Shown here one piece after another: positions 21,392 through 31,818 of a stretch of 33,461 nt of DNA (position 1 is its first letter; each line of letters starts with the position of its first letter). Where the stretch lies: the NCBI GenBank assembly GCA_021799015.1, contig JAJZBH010000004.1, forward strand, positions 1 to 33,461. Direction: 5' to 3'. Under the pieces are notes generated by a model that saw only the letters and a list, made by a program, of their open reading frames with translations, had not been told where the DNA came from and did no database searches. Position numbers and translations under genes: made by a program. Source of the stretch: Pseudomonadota bacterium. GTDB taxonomy: Bacteria; Pseudomonadota; Alphaproteobacteria; Acetobacterales; Acetobacteraceae.

Positions 21392-22825
21392 ATGTCGATC
21401 GCGCCTCGCCTTGACCTGCGCCAAAATCAGACTCTGGTCATGACGCCACAATTGCGGCAGGCAATCCAGCTGCTCCAGTTTACCAATTTGGAGGCTACGC
21501 AATTCCTTGATGAGGAAATGGAGCGCAACCCGTTTCTTGAGCTAGGAGACAGTGATGCGGCTGGCTCAGCTCCCACCGGTGTTGACAAACCCGAGGAGCC
21601 GGGTCCGCTTGACCCCGAACCCGGCGCGGCTCTCGATACGGATTTTTCGAATGTATATGACGTTGGAGCCGTTTCCGACCAAGCTGGTGGCGTCAACCTC
21701 TTTGATATGGATGATGAGGACCCGATTGGCAGAATCGCGGGTCGCCCCCTAGGACTCCGTGACTATCTGGAACATCAGGCACGACTCGCTTTTTCAGATC
21801 CTATTGATCGCAAAATTGCTCGAGCTTTGATTGCGGCGTTGGAGCCAACAGGCTGGCTCGCTGAGCCGCCGGAGGCCATTGCCACAGCACTTCAGCTGGG
21901 CATCGGACGAGTTGAGAAAGTGCGGCAGATGATGCGGCATTTCGATCCTACGGGCGTGTTCGCGTGTGATTTGGCTGATTGCCTGTCAGCCCAGCTCGCT
22001 GAGCGCAACAGGCTTGATCCGGCCATGGCCGCTTTGCTCCGGCACCTCGATCTATTAGCCCGCCGCGAATATCGCACACTGATGACCATCTGTGGCGTCG
22101 ACGAGTCGGATCTGCGCGACATGATCGATGAAATTCGTCGGCTGGATCCGAAACCGGGCGCCCGTTTTGAAGCAGAGGAAGTTCGGGTTTTGATCCCTGA
22201 TGTTGTCGTACGCCGGAACCCTGACGGCGAGTACCTAGTGGAACTAAATCCTGAGACCATGCCACGAGTGCTTGTCAGACGAGGATTTCATGCTCGGATG
22301 GTAGTCAAGGCAACACGTGAAACCAAGCAATTTCTGAACGAACGGATGCAGGCAGCAAATTTTTTAATCCGAGCACTGGAAGCAAGAGCGCAGACAATTC
22401 TACGTGTTGCAAGCGAGATCGTTCGATTACAGGAGGGCTTTTTCAGGCACGGAATCGCCTATCTGCGACCCTTGACTTTGCGGGACGTTGCCCAGAGCCT
22501 GGAGCTTCACGAAAGCACGATTAGTCGCGTCACGGCAAATAAATCCATGGCAACACCACGCGGCATTCTCGAGATGCGTTTCTTTTTCACAGCCGCGCTC
22601 GGCGGCGCAGATGGCGAGATTCATAGCGCGTCTTCTGTCCGATATCGAATTGCCGCTCTCGTGGAGCAAGAAAGGCCTGAGGCAATCCTTTCTGACGATG
22701 CTCTTGCGCGAATATTACAAAACGAAGGCATAGACATTGCACGTCGAACTGTGGCCAAATATCGTGAAGCGTTGCGCATACCCGGTTCGGCGCAGCGGCG
22801 GCGGGATAAATCATTGCGTGGTTAA
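21392..22825 (+). CDS. rpoN: RNA polymerase sigma-54 factor
   Basis: MSIAPRLDLRQNQTLVMTPQLRQAIQLLQFTNLEATQFLDEEMERNPFLE; HTH ESTISRVTANKSMATPRGILEMRFFF; RpoN box ARRTVAKYREALRIPGSAQRRR. Confidence 0.98.
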   Translation: MSIAPRLDLRQNQTLVMTPQLRQAIQLLQFTNLEATQFLDEEMERNPFLELGDSDAAGSAPTGVDKPEEPGPLDPEPGAALDTDFSNVYDVGAVSDQAGGVNLFDMDDEDPIGRIAGRPLGLRDYLEHQARLAFSDPIDRKIARALIAALEPTGWLAEPPEAIATALQLGIGRVEKVRQMMRHFDPTGVFACDLADCLSAQLAERNRLDPAMAALLRHLDLLARREYRTLMTICGVDESDLRDMIDEIRRLDPKPGARFEAEEVRVLIPDVVVRRNPDGEYLVELNPETMPRVLVRRGFHARMVVKATRETKQFLNERMQAANFLIRALEARAQTILRVASEIVRLQEGFFRHGIAYLRPLTLRDVAQSLELHESTISRVTANKSMATPRGILEMRFFFTAALGGADGEIHSASSVRYRIAALVEQERPEAILSDDALARILQNEGIDIARRTVAKYREALRIPGSAQRRRDKSLRG

Positions 22826-22873
22826 CCCGTCGATTAGTGAACCGGTAACTCGGCTACGCAAAGGCGATTCGCG

Positions 22874-23494
22874 ATGGAAATTACTGTCTCCGGAAAGCAG
22901 ATTGACCTATCCGATGCTCTTCGCGCCCACGTTGCGCGGCATCTGGACATTATCGCTGGCAAATATTTCGACCATGCGATAGAGGCGCATGTGACGTTTA
23001 GCCGTGCACGAAGCTTTTTTACGTGTGACATTAATGTACACGCAGCGCGCGGCTTGACGTTGCGTGGAGAGGGAGAAGCTGCCGACGCACATTCGGCCTT
23101 CGATGATGCGGCAGAGCATATTGCCAAGCGGTTACGGCGCTACCGGCGGAGAATGAATGAGCATTCGCGCGAAAGTGCGAACCGTACGCGACCAGAAATG
23201 ATACGACAATTCGTGTTACGTGAGGTCTACGAAAACGGCGCAGAGGTCGACCTTGAATCGAACGGAAGCATGGGTGGAACTAATGCATTAAACCAAGAGA
23301 CCGGACCACACGCTGCGGTCGTCGCTGAGATGCAGACCGAAATCCGGCCGCTCACCGTCAGTGAAGCGGTAATGCGGATGGACTTGGCGGATCAGACTTT
23401 ATTGCTATTTCGCAATATCGCGACCGGGGCGCTAAATATTGTTTATCGCCGGCCTGATCAGCATATTGGATGGATCGATACAAGTACGATATAG
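22874..23494 (+). CDS. hpf: Long-form ribosome hibernation promoting factor
   Basis: MEITVSGKQIDLSDALRAHVARHLDIIAGKYFDHAIEAHVTFSRA; C-terminal dimerisation domain LTVSEAVMRMDLADQTLLLFRNIATGALNIVYRRPDQHIGWID; directly follows rpoN. Confidence 0.95.
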   Translation: MEITVSGKQIDLSDALRAHVARHLDIIAGKYFDHAIEAHVTFSRARSFFTCDINVHAARGLTLRGEGEAADAHSAFDDAAEHIAKRLRRYRRRMNEHSRESANRTRPEMIRQFVLREVYENGAEVDLESNGSMGGTNALNQETGPHAAVVAEMQTEIRPLTVSEAVMRMDLADQTLLLFRNIATGALNIVYRRPDQHIGWIDTSTI

Positions 23495-25653
23495 CCCGTC
23501 CCGGGGGCGCCGCTGACTGAAGGTGTCCTAGGGCGTCGCAAAGCTTCGTGGCGGGGGATGGTGCCGCACGGTGTGTCAAACCGGACAAGGGAGGGTGCAC
23601 TCGCTATTGCAACTGGTGGCCAGAGGGTGGGAATGATTGCTTCGCGGTTGCTCGGGCTTTGTCCGATAGCTGTACTTGGATCTGGCATATGTATTATCGG
23701 CGTTACCGAGTAATTTTGTTGACGTGGTGCAGATTTGAGCAGGCAAGGCCACGTTGCGACGGGACCACATTCCGGACCAACATGAACCCTCGCACGGAGA
23801 TCGTGGACCGAACTATGGTTTCACTGCCAATTGAACGTATCAGACGCTTTGGGGGATAGGGAATCACCTCGAACTTGAGCGTGATTAGAGAGTGGCGCAT
23901 GCGCCTCGACGTTGCTTCGATCCAACCAGCGACCCTGCGCATTTGACGTATCTGGACGTCGTAATGCCTGACGCGGATCTCTTTTCGGATATCTCGGAGG
24001 AGTTTTCCTTGATAAATCGAAAGCTGAAAGGGCACATCGGCCACCATTCTAGGCGTTATCTAATCGGTCTTCGGTGGAGTTGCTTGCCTTCGGCATCACG
24101 CAAGGTATTCAATACCTCGTCGACTGTTCACCAGAGAATGAGGTCGAGATGTTGCCTGATCCACTTGTCGCCGACATCGACTACATTGCCAAAACTCCGA
24201 AAGACATCCTCATTTATGATGGTTCTTGCGCTGGTCCTGAGTTGACAGGTCGTGGCTAGGTGCCACTGAAGCTCGAACGGGGGCCGCGCCGCCACATCCA
24301 AATTTACCAAAAAATCACCTCATCCCCCCCCCCATGGGCACGAAGCCTCGAACGGGTTACGGGAGGTTAAGGATGACGGTGGAACATGCTCCCGATAACT
24401 TCTGTACCGACGCGCTCCGGTATTGCCAAACAGTGATTTTCTCCAGGCGGACGTCATATGGTTCAAAAAAGTTTAAGATAGGGATTCTGATGGCCCACGC
24501 GATCGTTGCATCCTCGCGCCATCTGCATGGACATTTCATAAATACCGAGTCGGAGATGCTGACAAGGACAACGTAGGGAGAGCTGCGCTTGGTCAGGCAC
24601 GTATCTGAGAATCGTAGGCTGTATTGCTCTGGCCCGACAATGGTATCGAAGATCCGTATCAAGACAAGTGTACATTCAACTTCTTGATTACGGAAAGGCA
24701 TACAGAGCGGAGTAAGCTATTACGTTTAAAACCCAATCTCCTGAATTTCTGAGAAAACCCTTGAAAATAGTTCCTTCCGCCGAAAATGGCTGGGGTAGGG
24801 ATGAAGAGGGGCGGCGGCAGAGATTCGCACGGCCAGCGTTGGCTACCACGTGGAAAGAACTGATAAAATATAAACAAAATGAGGCGCTGGTTTTCCTCAA
24901 GTTCTGTTTGTTTTGCACAGACAAAATAAAATACGGCAAAAATTAGCGAGTCGCATATATATTGCTGTCGTGAAAACCAGAGGCGTTTTTTTCTTCCTGC
25001 GTGGCCGGCAGCATTTGACATCATCGGCTCCAAATCCATTATGGTACGCTAGGTGATTGGCGGTTGTAGTCATGGTAGCAATTACGACATGGGAGCAAAG
25101 AAAAATGATATGCACAATGCGATGCCAAGCAAAATTTTTGTCGTTAGTCGTGTCGTACAATGTTCTTACTGGTCACCATTTTGCGTCGACTCAAATTTAA
25201 CATTTAGGACGCCGGTTTATCATTGGACTTGTTCAAATCAATTGTATTTTTGGCGTAAAAAGAAACCCTTCCAGTCATTCAATCAGAGCTGTCGGCAGAG
25301 TCCATGCCGGTTTGAAGAAATGATACTTAATAATTCCCGTGCGGCAGTTGAGGATATTGTTCTGAAAAATCCATAGTCCTACCCATAATACGTTATCAAA
25401 GAGTCCGCCGTGGCTGCCTTGAATAGCTTAAGCCCATATTGTTGAGACCTGCCTCTCTCTGCTAGTTGTTATGTAAGCGAACACGCCTTTTCAATGCGTC
25501 GGGAAACGGCTGTGGCCCGGGTATGGGTTGATTTCACGATTGGCCTGTTGGCACCCAATCGCGGTGGCCGATGTACTTCGTATAAGGTTCCGCAGCGCCG
25601 ACGTACAAGGCGGTAACTTTGGAAAATAACGTCGAAACGAAATGGAGTTTCTG

Positions 25654-26739
25654 ATGTCGCAGACTGCATTGCTTCGCCCGGTGGAATTCCGATCGGTAGT
25701 GGCTAAAAATCGAATCGCAGTTTCGCCAATGTGTCAGTACAGCGCAATCGAGGGCCTTGGGCAAGACTGGCACTTACAAAACCTGGGTGCAAAGGCGGCA
25801 GGCGGAGCAGGGATTGTGTTTACCGAAGCAACGCATGTTTCACCGAATGGGAGAATTACTCAGGGCTGTCTTGGTCAGGGGGACGACGCGCAAGAAACGT
25901 TTGCGGCCAGGTTGGTTGCGCTGATTGCTTCTGCTGGTGCGGTGCCAGGGATACAAATTGCACACGCGGGCCGTAAAGCGAGCTCTTTGCGGCCGTGGGA
26001 GGGGGGAGGATTCGTCGCGCCGGAGTCGGAGGGTGGATGGTTGCCCGTGGCTCCTAGCGCAAAAGCCTTTACGCCCGACCGGCCGGTTCCAAATGAACTA
26101 TCCGTGGTGGAAATCGATGAAATCGTAACCGAGTTTGCGAGAACAGCAGGCAGAGCGAGGCGTGCAGGGTATCAGATTCTTGAGATTCACGCTGCGCACG
26201 GGTATTTGCTCCACAGCTTTCTTTCCCCCGTTACAAATTTACGAAGTGATCGTTACGGCGGATCCGCGGCACGGCGGGCGCGCGCATTGATGGACGTAAT
26301 TGATGCCGTACGCGCAGAGTGGCCGTTGGAGTTGCCCTTGTTCGTGCGATTATCCTGTGTCGATTGGGTCGGGGGTGGTCTGACAATAAATGATTCCGTG
26401 CAGCTGGTGACGTGGCTGAAGGCGCGGAACGACGTTGATCTGATCGATTGTTCTTCAGGGGGGATTTTGCCACAGCAAAATGTGCCATCGATACATCCTG
26501 GGTATCAAGTGCCATTTGCTGAGGCGATCAGGCGTGAAACGGGACTAGCAACGGGTGCTGTCGGAATGATCCGTTCAGCGGATCTGGCGGCGGAGGTTAT
26601 TGCTAATGGCCGCGCAGACCTGGTTTTGTTGGGGCGCATCTTGCTAGCGGATCCGGGATGGCCGCGGCGAGCGGCAGCCCAACTTGGCGAGCCCATGCTG
26701 GATTTGCCTCAGTATCAGCGCGCGGCGCCGGCGATCTAG
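25654..26739 (+). CDS. NADH:flavin oxidoreductase / Old Yellow Enzyme family (YqjM-like)
   Basis: NRIAVSPMCQYSA, IQIAHAGRKAS, ILEIHAAHGYLLHSFLSPVTNLRSDRYGGS, LGRILLADPGWP. Start at ATG 25654 with upstream GGAG preferred over 25642. Confidence 0.95.
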   Translation: MSQTALLRPVEFRSVVAKNRIAVSPMCQYSAIEGLGQDWHLQNLGAKAAGGAGIVFTEATHVSPNGRITQGCLGQGDDAQETFAARLVALIASAGAVPGIQIAHAGRKASSLRPWEGGGFVAPESEGGWLPVAPSAKAFTPDRPVPNELSVVEIDEIVTEFARTAGRARRAGYQILEIHAAHGYLLHSFLSPVTNLRSDRYGGSAARRARALMDVIDAVRAEWPLELPLFVRLSCVDWVGGGLTINDSVQLVTWLKARNDVDLIDCSSGGILPQQNVPSIHPGYQVPFAEAIRRETGLATGAVGMIRSADLAAEVIANGRADLVLLGRILLADPGWPRRAAAQLGEPMLDLPQYQRAAPAI

Positions 26740-26748
26740 TTATGCGTT

Positions 26749-26786
26749 AGTGGATATAATTATCCACCTTATTCACGTAATCCACA
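26749..26786 (+). promoter_or_regulatory. Cluster of DnaA-box-like 9-mers upstream of dnaB
   Basis: ttatccacc (26760-26768), ttattcacg (26769-26777), taatccaca (26778-26786), each 8/9 to TTATNCACA, end to end; an inverted GTGGATA arm at 26750-26756 mirrors TATCCAC at 26761-26767. Confidence 0.55.
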
Positions 26787-26834
26787 AGCGTCCCCCCCTG
26801 TCGCGGGACTCATCGCTGGAGTAGCATTACGGTA

Positions 26835-28331
26835 ATGACCAAGTTGGATTCGCCCCTTTTAGGATTGTCGCAGCGTTTACCGCCGTCGAATCTTGAGGCG
26901 GAGCAAGCGCTTTTGGGTGCGCTTCTCGCGAACAATAAAGCATATGAACGGGTTTCGGAATTTTTATTGCCTGAGCATTTCGCCGATTCGATTCATGGGC
27001 GCATTTACGAGGCGATCGCGAGACGGATTGAGGCAGGGCAGCTTGCCGATCCCGTTACGCTCCGAGCTGAGTTTGAGCATTCAGCGGTGCTCGAAGAGGT
27101 CGGCGGAACCGCGTATCTCGGGCAATTGCTGGCGGCAATGGTGGGTATCATCAATGCAGGGGATTATGGGCGGATAATTCATGATGCGTGGATCCGCCGC
27201 AACCTGATCGATCTCGGCGAGACCACTGTAAACCGGGCATTTGGCGCCGATCCCGATATGGATGGAAAAGCTCAAATTGAAGCGGCGGAGCAGGCGCTGT
27301 TCGATCTTGCCACTCGCGGGGGAACGGACGGAAGGGCGATGACTTTCGAACGAGCGTTAGAGCTCGCGATCGAGTCTGCGGAGCAGGCATTCCGTCGAGA
27401 CGGTCATGTCTCGGGACTAACGACAGGACTTCGAGATCTGGACGCGAAGACTGGCGGGATGCATGAGTCCGATTTGCTGATTCTGGCTGGGCGCCCCGGG
27501 ATGGGAAAAACTGCGTTAGCAACGAAAATTGCCTTCGGGGCAGCTCAGGCACTCCTGAACGACGTGAGAAAGACCGATCCGAGCGCAGAGGCGAAGAAGA
27601 CGGTGGTCATTTTTTCTCTAGAAATGAGCGCCGAACAACTAGCAACGCGTTTGCTTGCTGAAGAGGCGCGGGTTGCGTCCGACCGTATTCGAAGAGGTGA
27701 AATCGGAAAGAAGGAGTTTGATAGTTTTGTTGCAGTGTCAAGGAGAATTGCAAGATTGCCGTTGATTATTGATGATACTCCGGCAATTTCGCTTTCGGCG
27801 ATGCGAACGCGATGCCGGCGGTTGAAACGGACTAATGGGTTGGCTTTGGTGGTTGTCGACTACCTGCAATTGATGCGGCCTGCCACGGGTACGAAACCGG
27901 AGAATCGGGTGATCGAGATAAGCCACATTACGCAAGGGTTAAAAGCTCTCGCCAAGGAGCTACAGGTGCCAGTACTAGCATTGTCGCAGCTTTCTCGCGC
28001 GGTTGAGAGCAGAGAGGACAAGCGACCTCAGTTGTCGGACCTGCGCGAGTCGGGAACGATCGAGCAGGATGCGGACATGGTCATGTTTGTTTATCGTGAC
28101 GAGTATTATTTGCAGGGAAGGGAGCCCAAACAGGCAGCTTTTGAAAACGAGGACAAATTTCATTCCGCTAAGGATAAATGGATGGTTGACATGGAAAATG
28201 TTCATAACAAGGCAGAATTGATTTTGGCGAAGCAACGGCATGGTCCGACAGGGAAGATCGACCTGTTCTTCGAAGCAGAGTTAACGAGGTTCGCCGATCT
28301 CGATACTCACCACCTCGATGTTCACCCTTAA
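26835..28331 (+). CDS. dnaB: Replicative DNA helicase
   Basis: PPSNLEAEQALLGALL, LILAGRPGMGKTALATKIA, VVIFSLEMSAEQLATRLLAEEA, LALVVVDYLQLM, LSQLSRAVESREDKRPQLSDLRESGTIEQDADMVMFVYRDEYY. No intein. Confidence 0.98.
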   Translation: MTKLDSPLLGLSQRLPPSNLEAEQALLGALLANNKAYERVSEFLLPEHFADSIHGRIYEAIARRIEAGQLADPVTLRAEFEHSAVLEEVGGTAYLGQLLAAMVGIINAGDYGRIIHDAWIRRNLIDLGETTVNRAFGADPDMDGKAQIEAAEQALFDLATRGGTDGRAMTFERALELAIESAEQAFRRDGHVSGLTTGLRDLDAKTGGMHESDLLILAGRPGMGKTALATKIAFGAAQALLNDVRKTDPSAEAKKTVVIFSLEMSAEQLATRLLAEEARVASDRIRRGEIGKKEFDSFVAVSRRIARLPLIIDDTPAISLSAMRTRCRRLKRTNGLALVVVDYLQLMRPATGTKPENRVIEISHITQGLKALAKELQVPVLALSQLSRAVESREDKRPQLSDLRESGTIEQDADMVMFVYRDEYYLQGREPKQAAFENEDKFHSAKDKWMVDMENVHNKAELILAKQRHGPTGKIDLFFEAELTRFADLDTHHLDVHP

Positions 28332-28519
28332 ATGCGGCATCCTAGCTTCTGGGGGATTTTCTGGTGCACTAAAGCATTCCGCTGACTCAAAGTGGTGAGT
28401 CTCGTGTGCGAGTCTGCTCTGATGGCACAGACAGTGTGCGCGCTGGCGAACACACGGGGAGACAGAGGTTGGAGGCGATCGCATCTGATCAGAACAGCCA
28501 GCGCAGGCATGTTAAACGG

Positions 28520-29132
28520 GTGCGGGTTGTTCTCGCCTCGATCTGTAACCGTATCGTGTTCGCACGTTTAAATGGTCGCGCCCTGCCCATTTCGTCGACA
28601 AACTTGTTGCCCTCATGTTGATCGACCAGCCAAGCAGCGGCGCTGTCGATCCACGAAAAGAGCCAAATCCAGACCCTCGACCAAGGCCAAGCCGTGGCTG
28701 CCGCTGAATCTCATCCGTTGCGGCACCATGATCCACGGCTACAAGCGCGATGGCACGACGACGCTGTTGGTTGCTCTCAACGCTTTTGAGGGCTCGTTCG
28801 TCGGAGGTTGCGTGCAGCGGCTATTGGCACGAAAAGTTCGACCATTTCCTCAACTCCGTTGAGCGTTGGGCAGCTGATCGAGGCGGTGGTCGACACCTAC
28901 GCAACCCACAAAGCCAAAAGATTAAGGAATGGTATGAGCGGTATCCGCGCTGGAGTTTCTATTTCACCCCCTTTTCCGGTTCGGGGTCAATTCGGTCGAG
29001 AACTTCTTCTCGACGTCGACGCACAAGCGCATAAGGCGTGGTAGCGTTCGCTCGATTGTCGACCCGCAAGCGCCCATCAACCGCTGCCTTGATTTTGGCG
29101 AGCCCGATCAGGCTGCCGTGCCCTTCGAATGA
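28520..29132 (+). pseudogene. IS630-family transposase remnant
   Basis: Fragments across frames: L*PYRVRTFKWSRPAHFVDKLVALMLIDQP; RCGTMIHGYKRDGTTTLLVALNAFEGSFVGGCVQR; LIEAVVDTYATHKAKR; KEWYERYPRWSFYFTPFSGSGS; THKRIRRGSVRSIVDPQAPINRCLDF. In-frame TAA at 28546-28548 and several frameshifts. Confidence 0.85.
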
Positions 29133-29944
29133 ACCGCAGTACCTGGGTGTGACGGGACTACAGGAAGATTTGTTTGCTATGCTGGTAGGCGTAGCAGTAT
29201 GTGAGATGGGCGTGCTTGACCCACACGATTTCGTGGACTCTAATAAACGGGCGAGGCTTGCGAGGTGATGTGTTGATGCGTATGGCTGGTTGGCCTGTAA
29301 TCGAGCTTGCGTGCTGCACATTTAAGAGGAACCGAAGCGGGAATCAGGCGCGTCGTACGACAGGTTTTTGAGTCTCTAAGCTGTGAGTGCTCGAGGTGTG
29401 AGAGGCTGGCACATCATAATTGTACGGCACGGGACGGTGACACATAGGGCTGTTCTGGGTTTCTCGACGTTATGGCCGTGATGTCAGCACGTCGTCTTTC
29501 GTGCCGACTGTATTGCACGCATTGGAGTGATACCGCGCGAGCTAGGTGAGAGGTGTGATCATATTTGTAGGCGAGAATCTTTTGAGAAGGCCTTCGATGT
29601 CGAGGTTATGGGCAGGACGAGGCGGGTTGTCTGCAGAGGTGGGGGGGCAGCTGCATTGGCGCACATCGTAATGATGGAGTCCGATCCGCGGTCAACTCTG
29701 TCGTGTGCCATGGCCACTGCAGGTTGTGGTCCCGCGTAAGATTGAGTCCAATATTGGCGAATGTGGGCGTGTCGGCAGGAGTAGTAACGAGCGGTTGTCA
29801 TGCAAGCGGTGGCGAACGCGCTCTTGCCGGGTGCCGCACCACCAGCAGCTGTGTATTGATTCAACATGGTGGTGTTCGTCCGATCATGGAGTGGTCTGGG
29901 TTTGGCTCGAGAGATCGTTTTTTTTGGCCTTACAGCATGATCCC

Positions 29945-31036
29945 ATGATTTCCGTCCCGACTTTATTTGTCGATCCTGGCGCCATTGCGGCGAATTGGCT
30001 ATTGTTGGATTCGTGGCACCGTGCGGCAGGGGGACGGGCTTGTGGCGCCGCGGTCAAGGCAGATGCTTATGGTGTAGGGCTGAACCTCGCTGCGCCGGCG
30101 CTGTTCGAAGTTGGTTGCCGCCATTTTTTTACTGCAACGATTGACGAGGCAATTGTACTCCGGGAGCTGCTTCCTGAAGCTTGGATTAGCGTTCTCAACG
30201 GGCTTACGCCAGAGCTGGCACAGAAGAATATCCTTCCCGTGTTGAACTCCATAGGCGATATCGAGCATTGGCGGCGGTTCGCATATAAGGTGGAACAAAA
30301 AGTGCCGGCTGTGCTTCACGTTGACACCGGTATGGCGCGGCTCGGCTTGGATGCGCAGGAATTCCTGCACTTGGCAGAGCGCCCAGAGCTTCTATCGGGG
30401 ATTTCGCTTGACTTCGTCATGACGCACCTCGCTGCGGCCGAAGTGCCTCAAGCGGCGCAAAATATTGATCAAGCCGTGCGCTTTCGCACCATCGAGGCTA
30501 CATTTCGGCGAACACGAACAAGCTTAGCAAATTCCGCCGGCATTTTTTTGGGTGCCAGATTTGCCTCGGACTTGGCTAGACCCGGTTATGCGCTCTATGG
30601 AGGCAATCCAACACCAGGGCATAAAAACCCGATGCGTAGTGTAATACGATTGGCTGCTCCCGTCATTCAGGTGCGCGATATACCGGTTGGAGCATCGGTC
30701 GGTTACAATGCCACTTGGGTCGCGACGCGAAAGACAAGGGTCGCTACACTTGGAATCGGCTACGCTGACGGAATTTTGCGTGCGGCGTCAGGACGACTGG
30801 TTGCGCGGTATCGCGGCGTGCAGATAAAGCAGATTGGACGCATTTCGATGGATTTGATGACATTCGATGTAACTGAGCACCCCGATATAGGACCGGGATC
30901 AATCCTAGACTTGCTGGATGATACGATCACGATTGAAACGATGGCAAAGGCGGCAGAAACATCGGGCTATGAGATCCTGACCTCCTTGGGAAAGCGCTAT
31001 CGACGAGTCCTCAAACATGGTTATACGGGCGCATGA
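29945..31036 (+). CDS. alr: Alanine racemase
   Basis: PLP-lysine motif GAAVKADAYGVGLN; HVDTGMARLGLD; VGYNATWVATRKTRVATLGIGYADGILRAASGR; ISMDLMTFDVT. Start MISVPTLFVDPGAIAANW at 29945; the ORF track start of 29705 is not family-like. Confidence 0.95.
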   Translation: MISVPTLFVDPGAIAANWLLLDSWHRAAGGRACGAAVKADAYGVGLNLAAPALFEVGCRHFFTATIDEAIVLRELLPEAWISVLNGLTPELAQKNILPVLNSIGDIEHWRRFAYKVEQKVPAVLHVDTGMARLGLDAQEFLHLAERPELLSGISLDFVMTHLAAAEVPQAAQNIDQAVRFRTIEATFRRTRTSLANSAGIFLGARFASDLARPGYALYGGNPTPGHKNPMRSVIRLAAPVIQVRDIPVGASVGYNATWVATRKTRVATLGIGYADGILRAASGRLVARYRGVQIKQIGRISMDLMTFDVTEHPDIGPGSILDLLDDTITIETMAKAAETSGYEILTSLGKRYRRVLKHGYTGA

Positions 31037-31818
31037 TTCGTCTTCTTGATCCAGTTGCGGCGTTGGGCCGCGTCACGCTCAACCTCGTCTCTGTTCTTGG
31101 GGAACTCGGTCTGTTCACAACATCCGCGATTGTCGGACTGTTTCGCCCCCCATTCTATCCGCGCAACTTTAGCCGGGCATTTGCGGAAATAGGCTTTTTT
31201 TCGTTACCTGTGGTAGCCATGACGGCGATTTTCACGGGTATGGTACTAGCTTTACAGACCTACACCGGGTTTTCTCGATTTGCCGCGCAATCAGCAATTC
31301 CCAGCGTGGTCGTATTGTCACTAACACGCGAACTTGGGCCCGTCTTGGCAGGGCTAATGGTAGCGGGACGTGTCGGTTCTGCCATGGCGGCCGAGATCGG
31401 AACGATGCGAGTCACGGACCAGATTGACGCGTTGAGTACATTAGCAACGGATCCTATCCGGTATTTGGTGACGCCACGCTTACTAGCAGGCGTCATTGCC
31501 TTGCCGTTGCTGGTGCTTGTTGCTGATATACTTGGTGTTGCGGGAGGATTTCTGGTGGCGACTTCCCGTTTTGGGTTTTCAGCTGCAGATTATCTCCACA
31601 ATACCCAGCAATATCTGCATACCGCTGATGTCACGTCGGGGTTAATTAAGTCAGCGGTCTTTGGTTTCACCATTGCCTTGATGGGATGCTTCTTTGGGTA
31701 CCGTTCGCGTGGGGGAGCGCAAGGCGTGGGTTCGGCAACAACAAGCGCTGTGGTGGCAGCATCGATTTTGATTCTGGCGTTAGATTATTTGTTGACCCAG
31801 GCGTTTTTTACAGCATGA
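31033..31818 (+). CDS. mlaE: MlaE family lipid ABC transporter permease
   Basis: MTAIFTGMVLALQTYTGFSRF, LTRELGPVLAGLMVAGRVGSAMAAEIGTMRVTDQIDALSTLATDPIRYLVTPR: MlaE signature. Start overlaps alr stop (ATGA). Confidence 0.97.
   Translation: MIRLLDPVAALGRVTLNLVSVLGELGLFTTSAIVGLFRPPFYPRNFSRAFAEIGFFSLPVVAMTAIFTGMVLALQTYTGFSRFAAQSAIPSVVVLSLTRELGPVLAGLMVAGRVGSAMAAEIGTMRVTDQIDALSTLATDPIRYLVTPRLLAGVIALPLLVLVADILGVAGGFLVATSRFGFSAADYLHNTQQYLHTADVTSGLIKSAVFGFTIALMGCFFGYRSRGGAQGVGSATTSAVVAASILILALDYLLTQAFFTA

Noticed and set aside
24357-24701. 114-aa minus-strand ORF as a candidate novel gene
   Set aside because: No SD, no recognisable motif, in a region full of overlapping random ORFs on both strands.
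29705-29944. 80-aa N-terminal extension of alr in the ORF track
   Set aside because: Family homology starts at MISVPTLFVDPGAIAANW (29945); extension is unlike alanine racemases.
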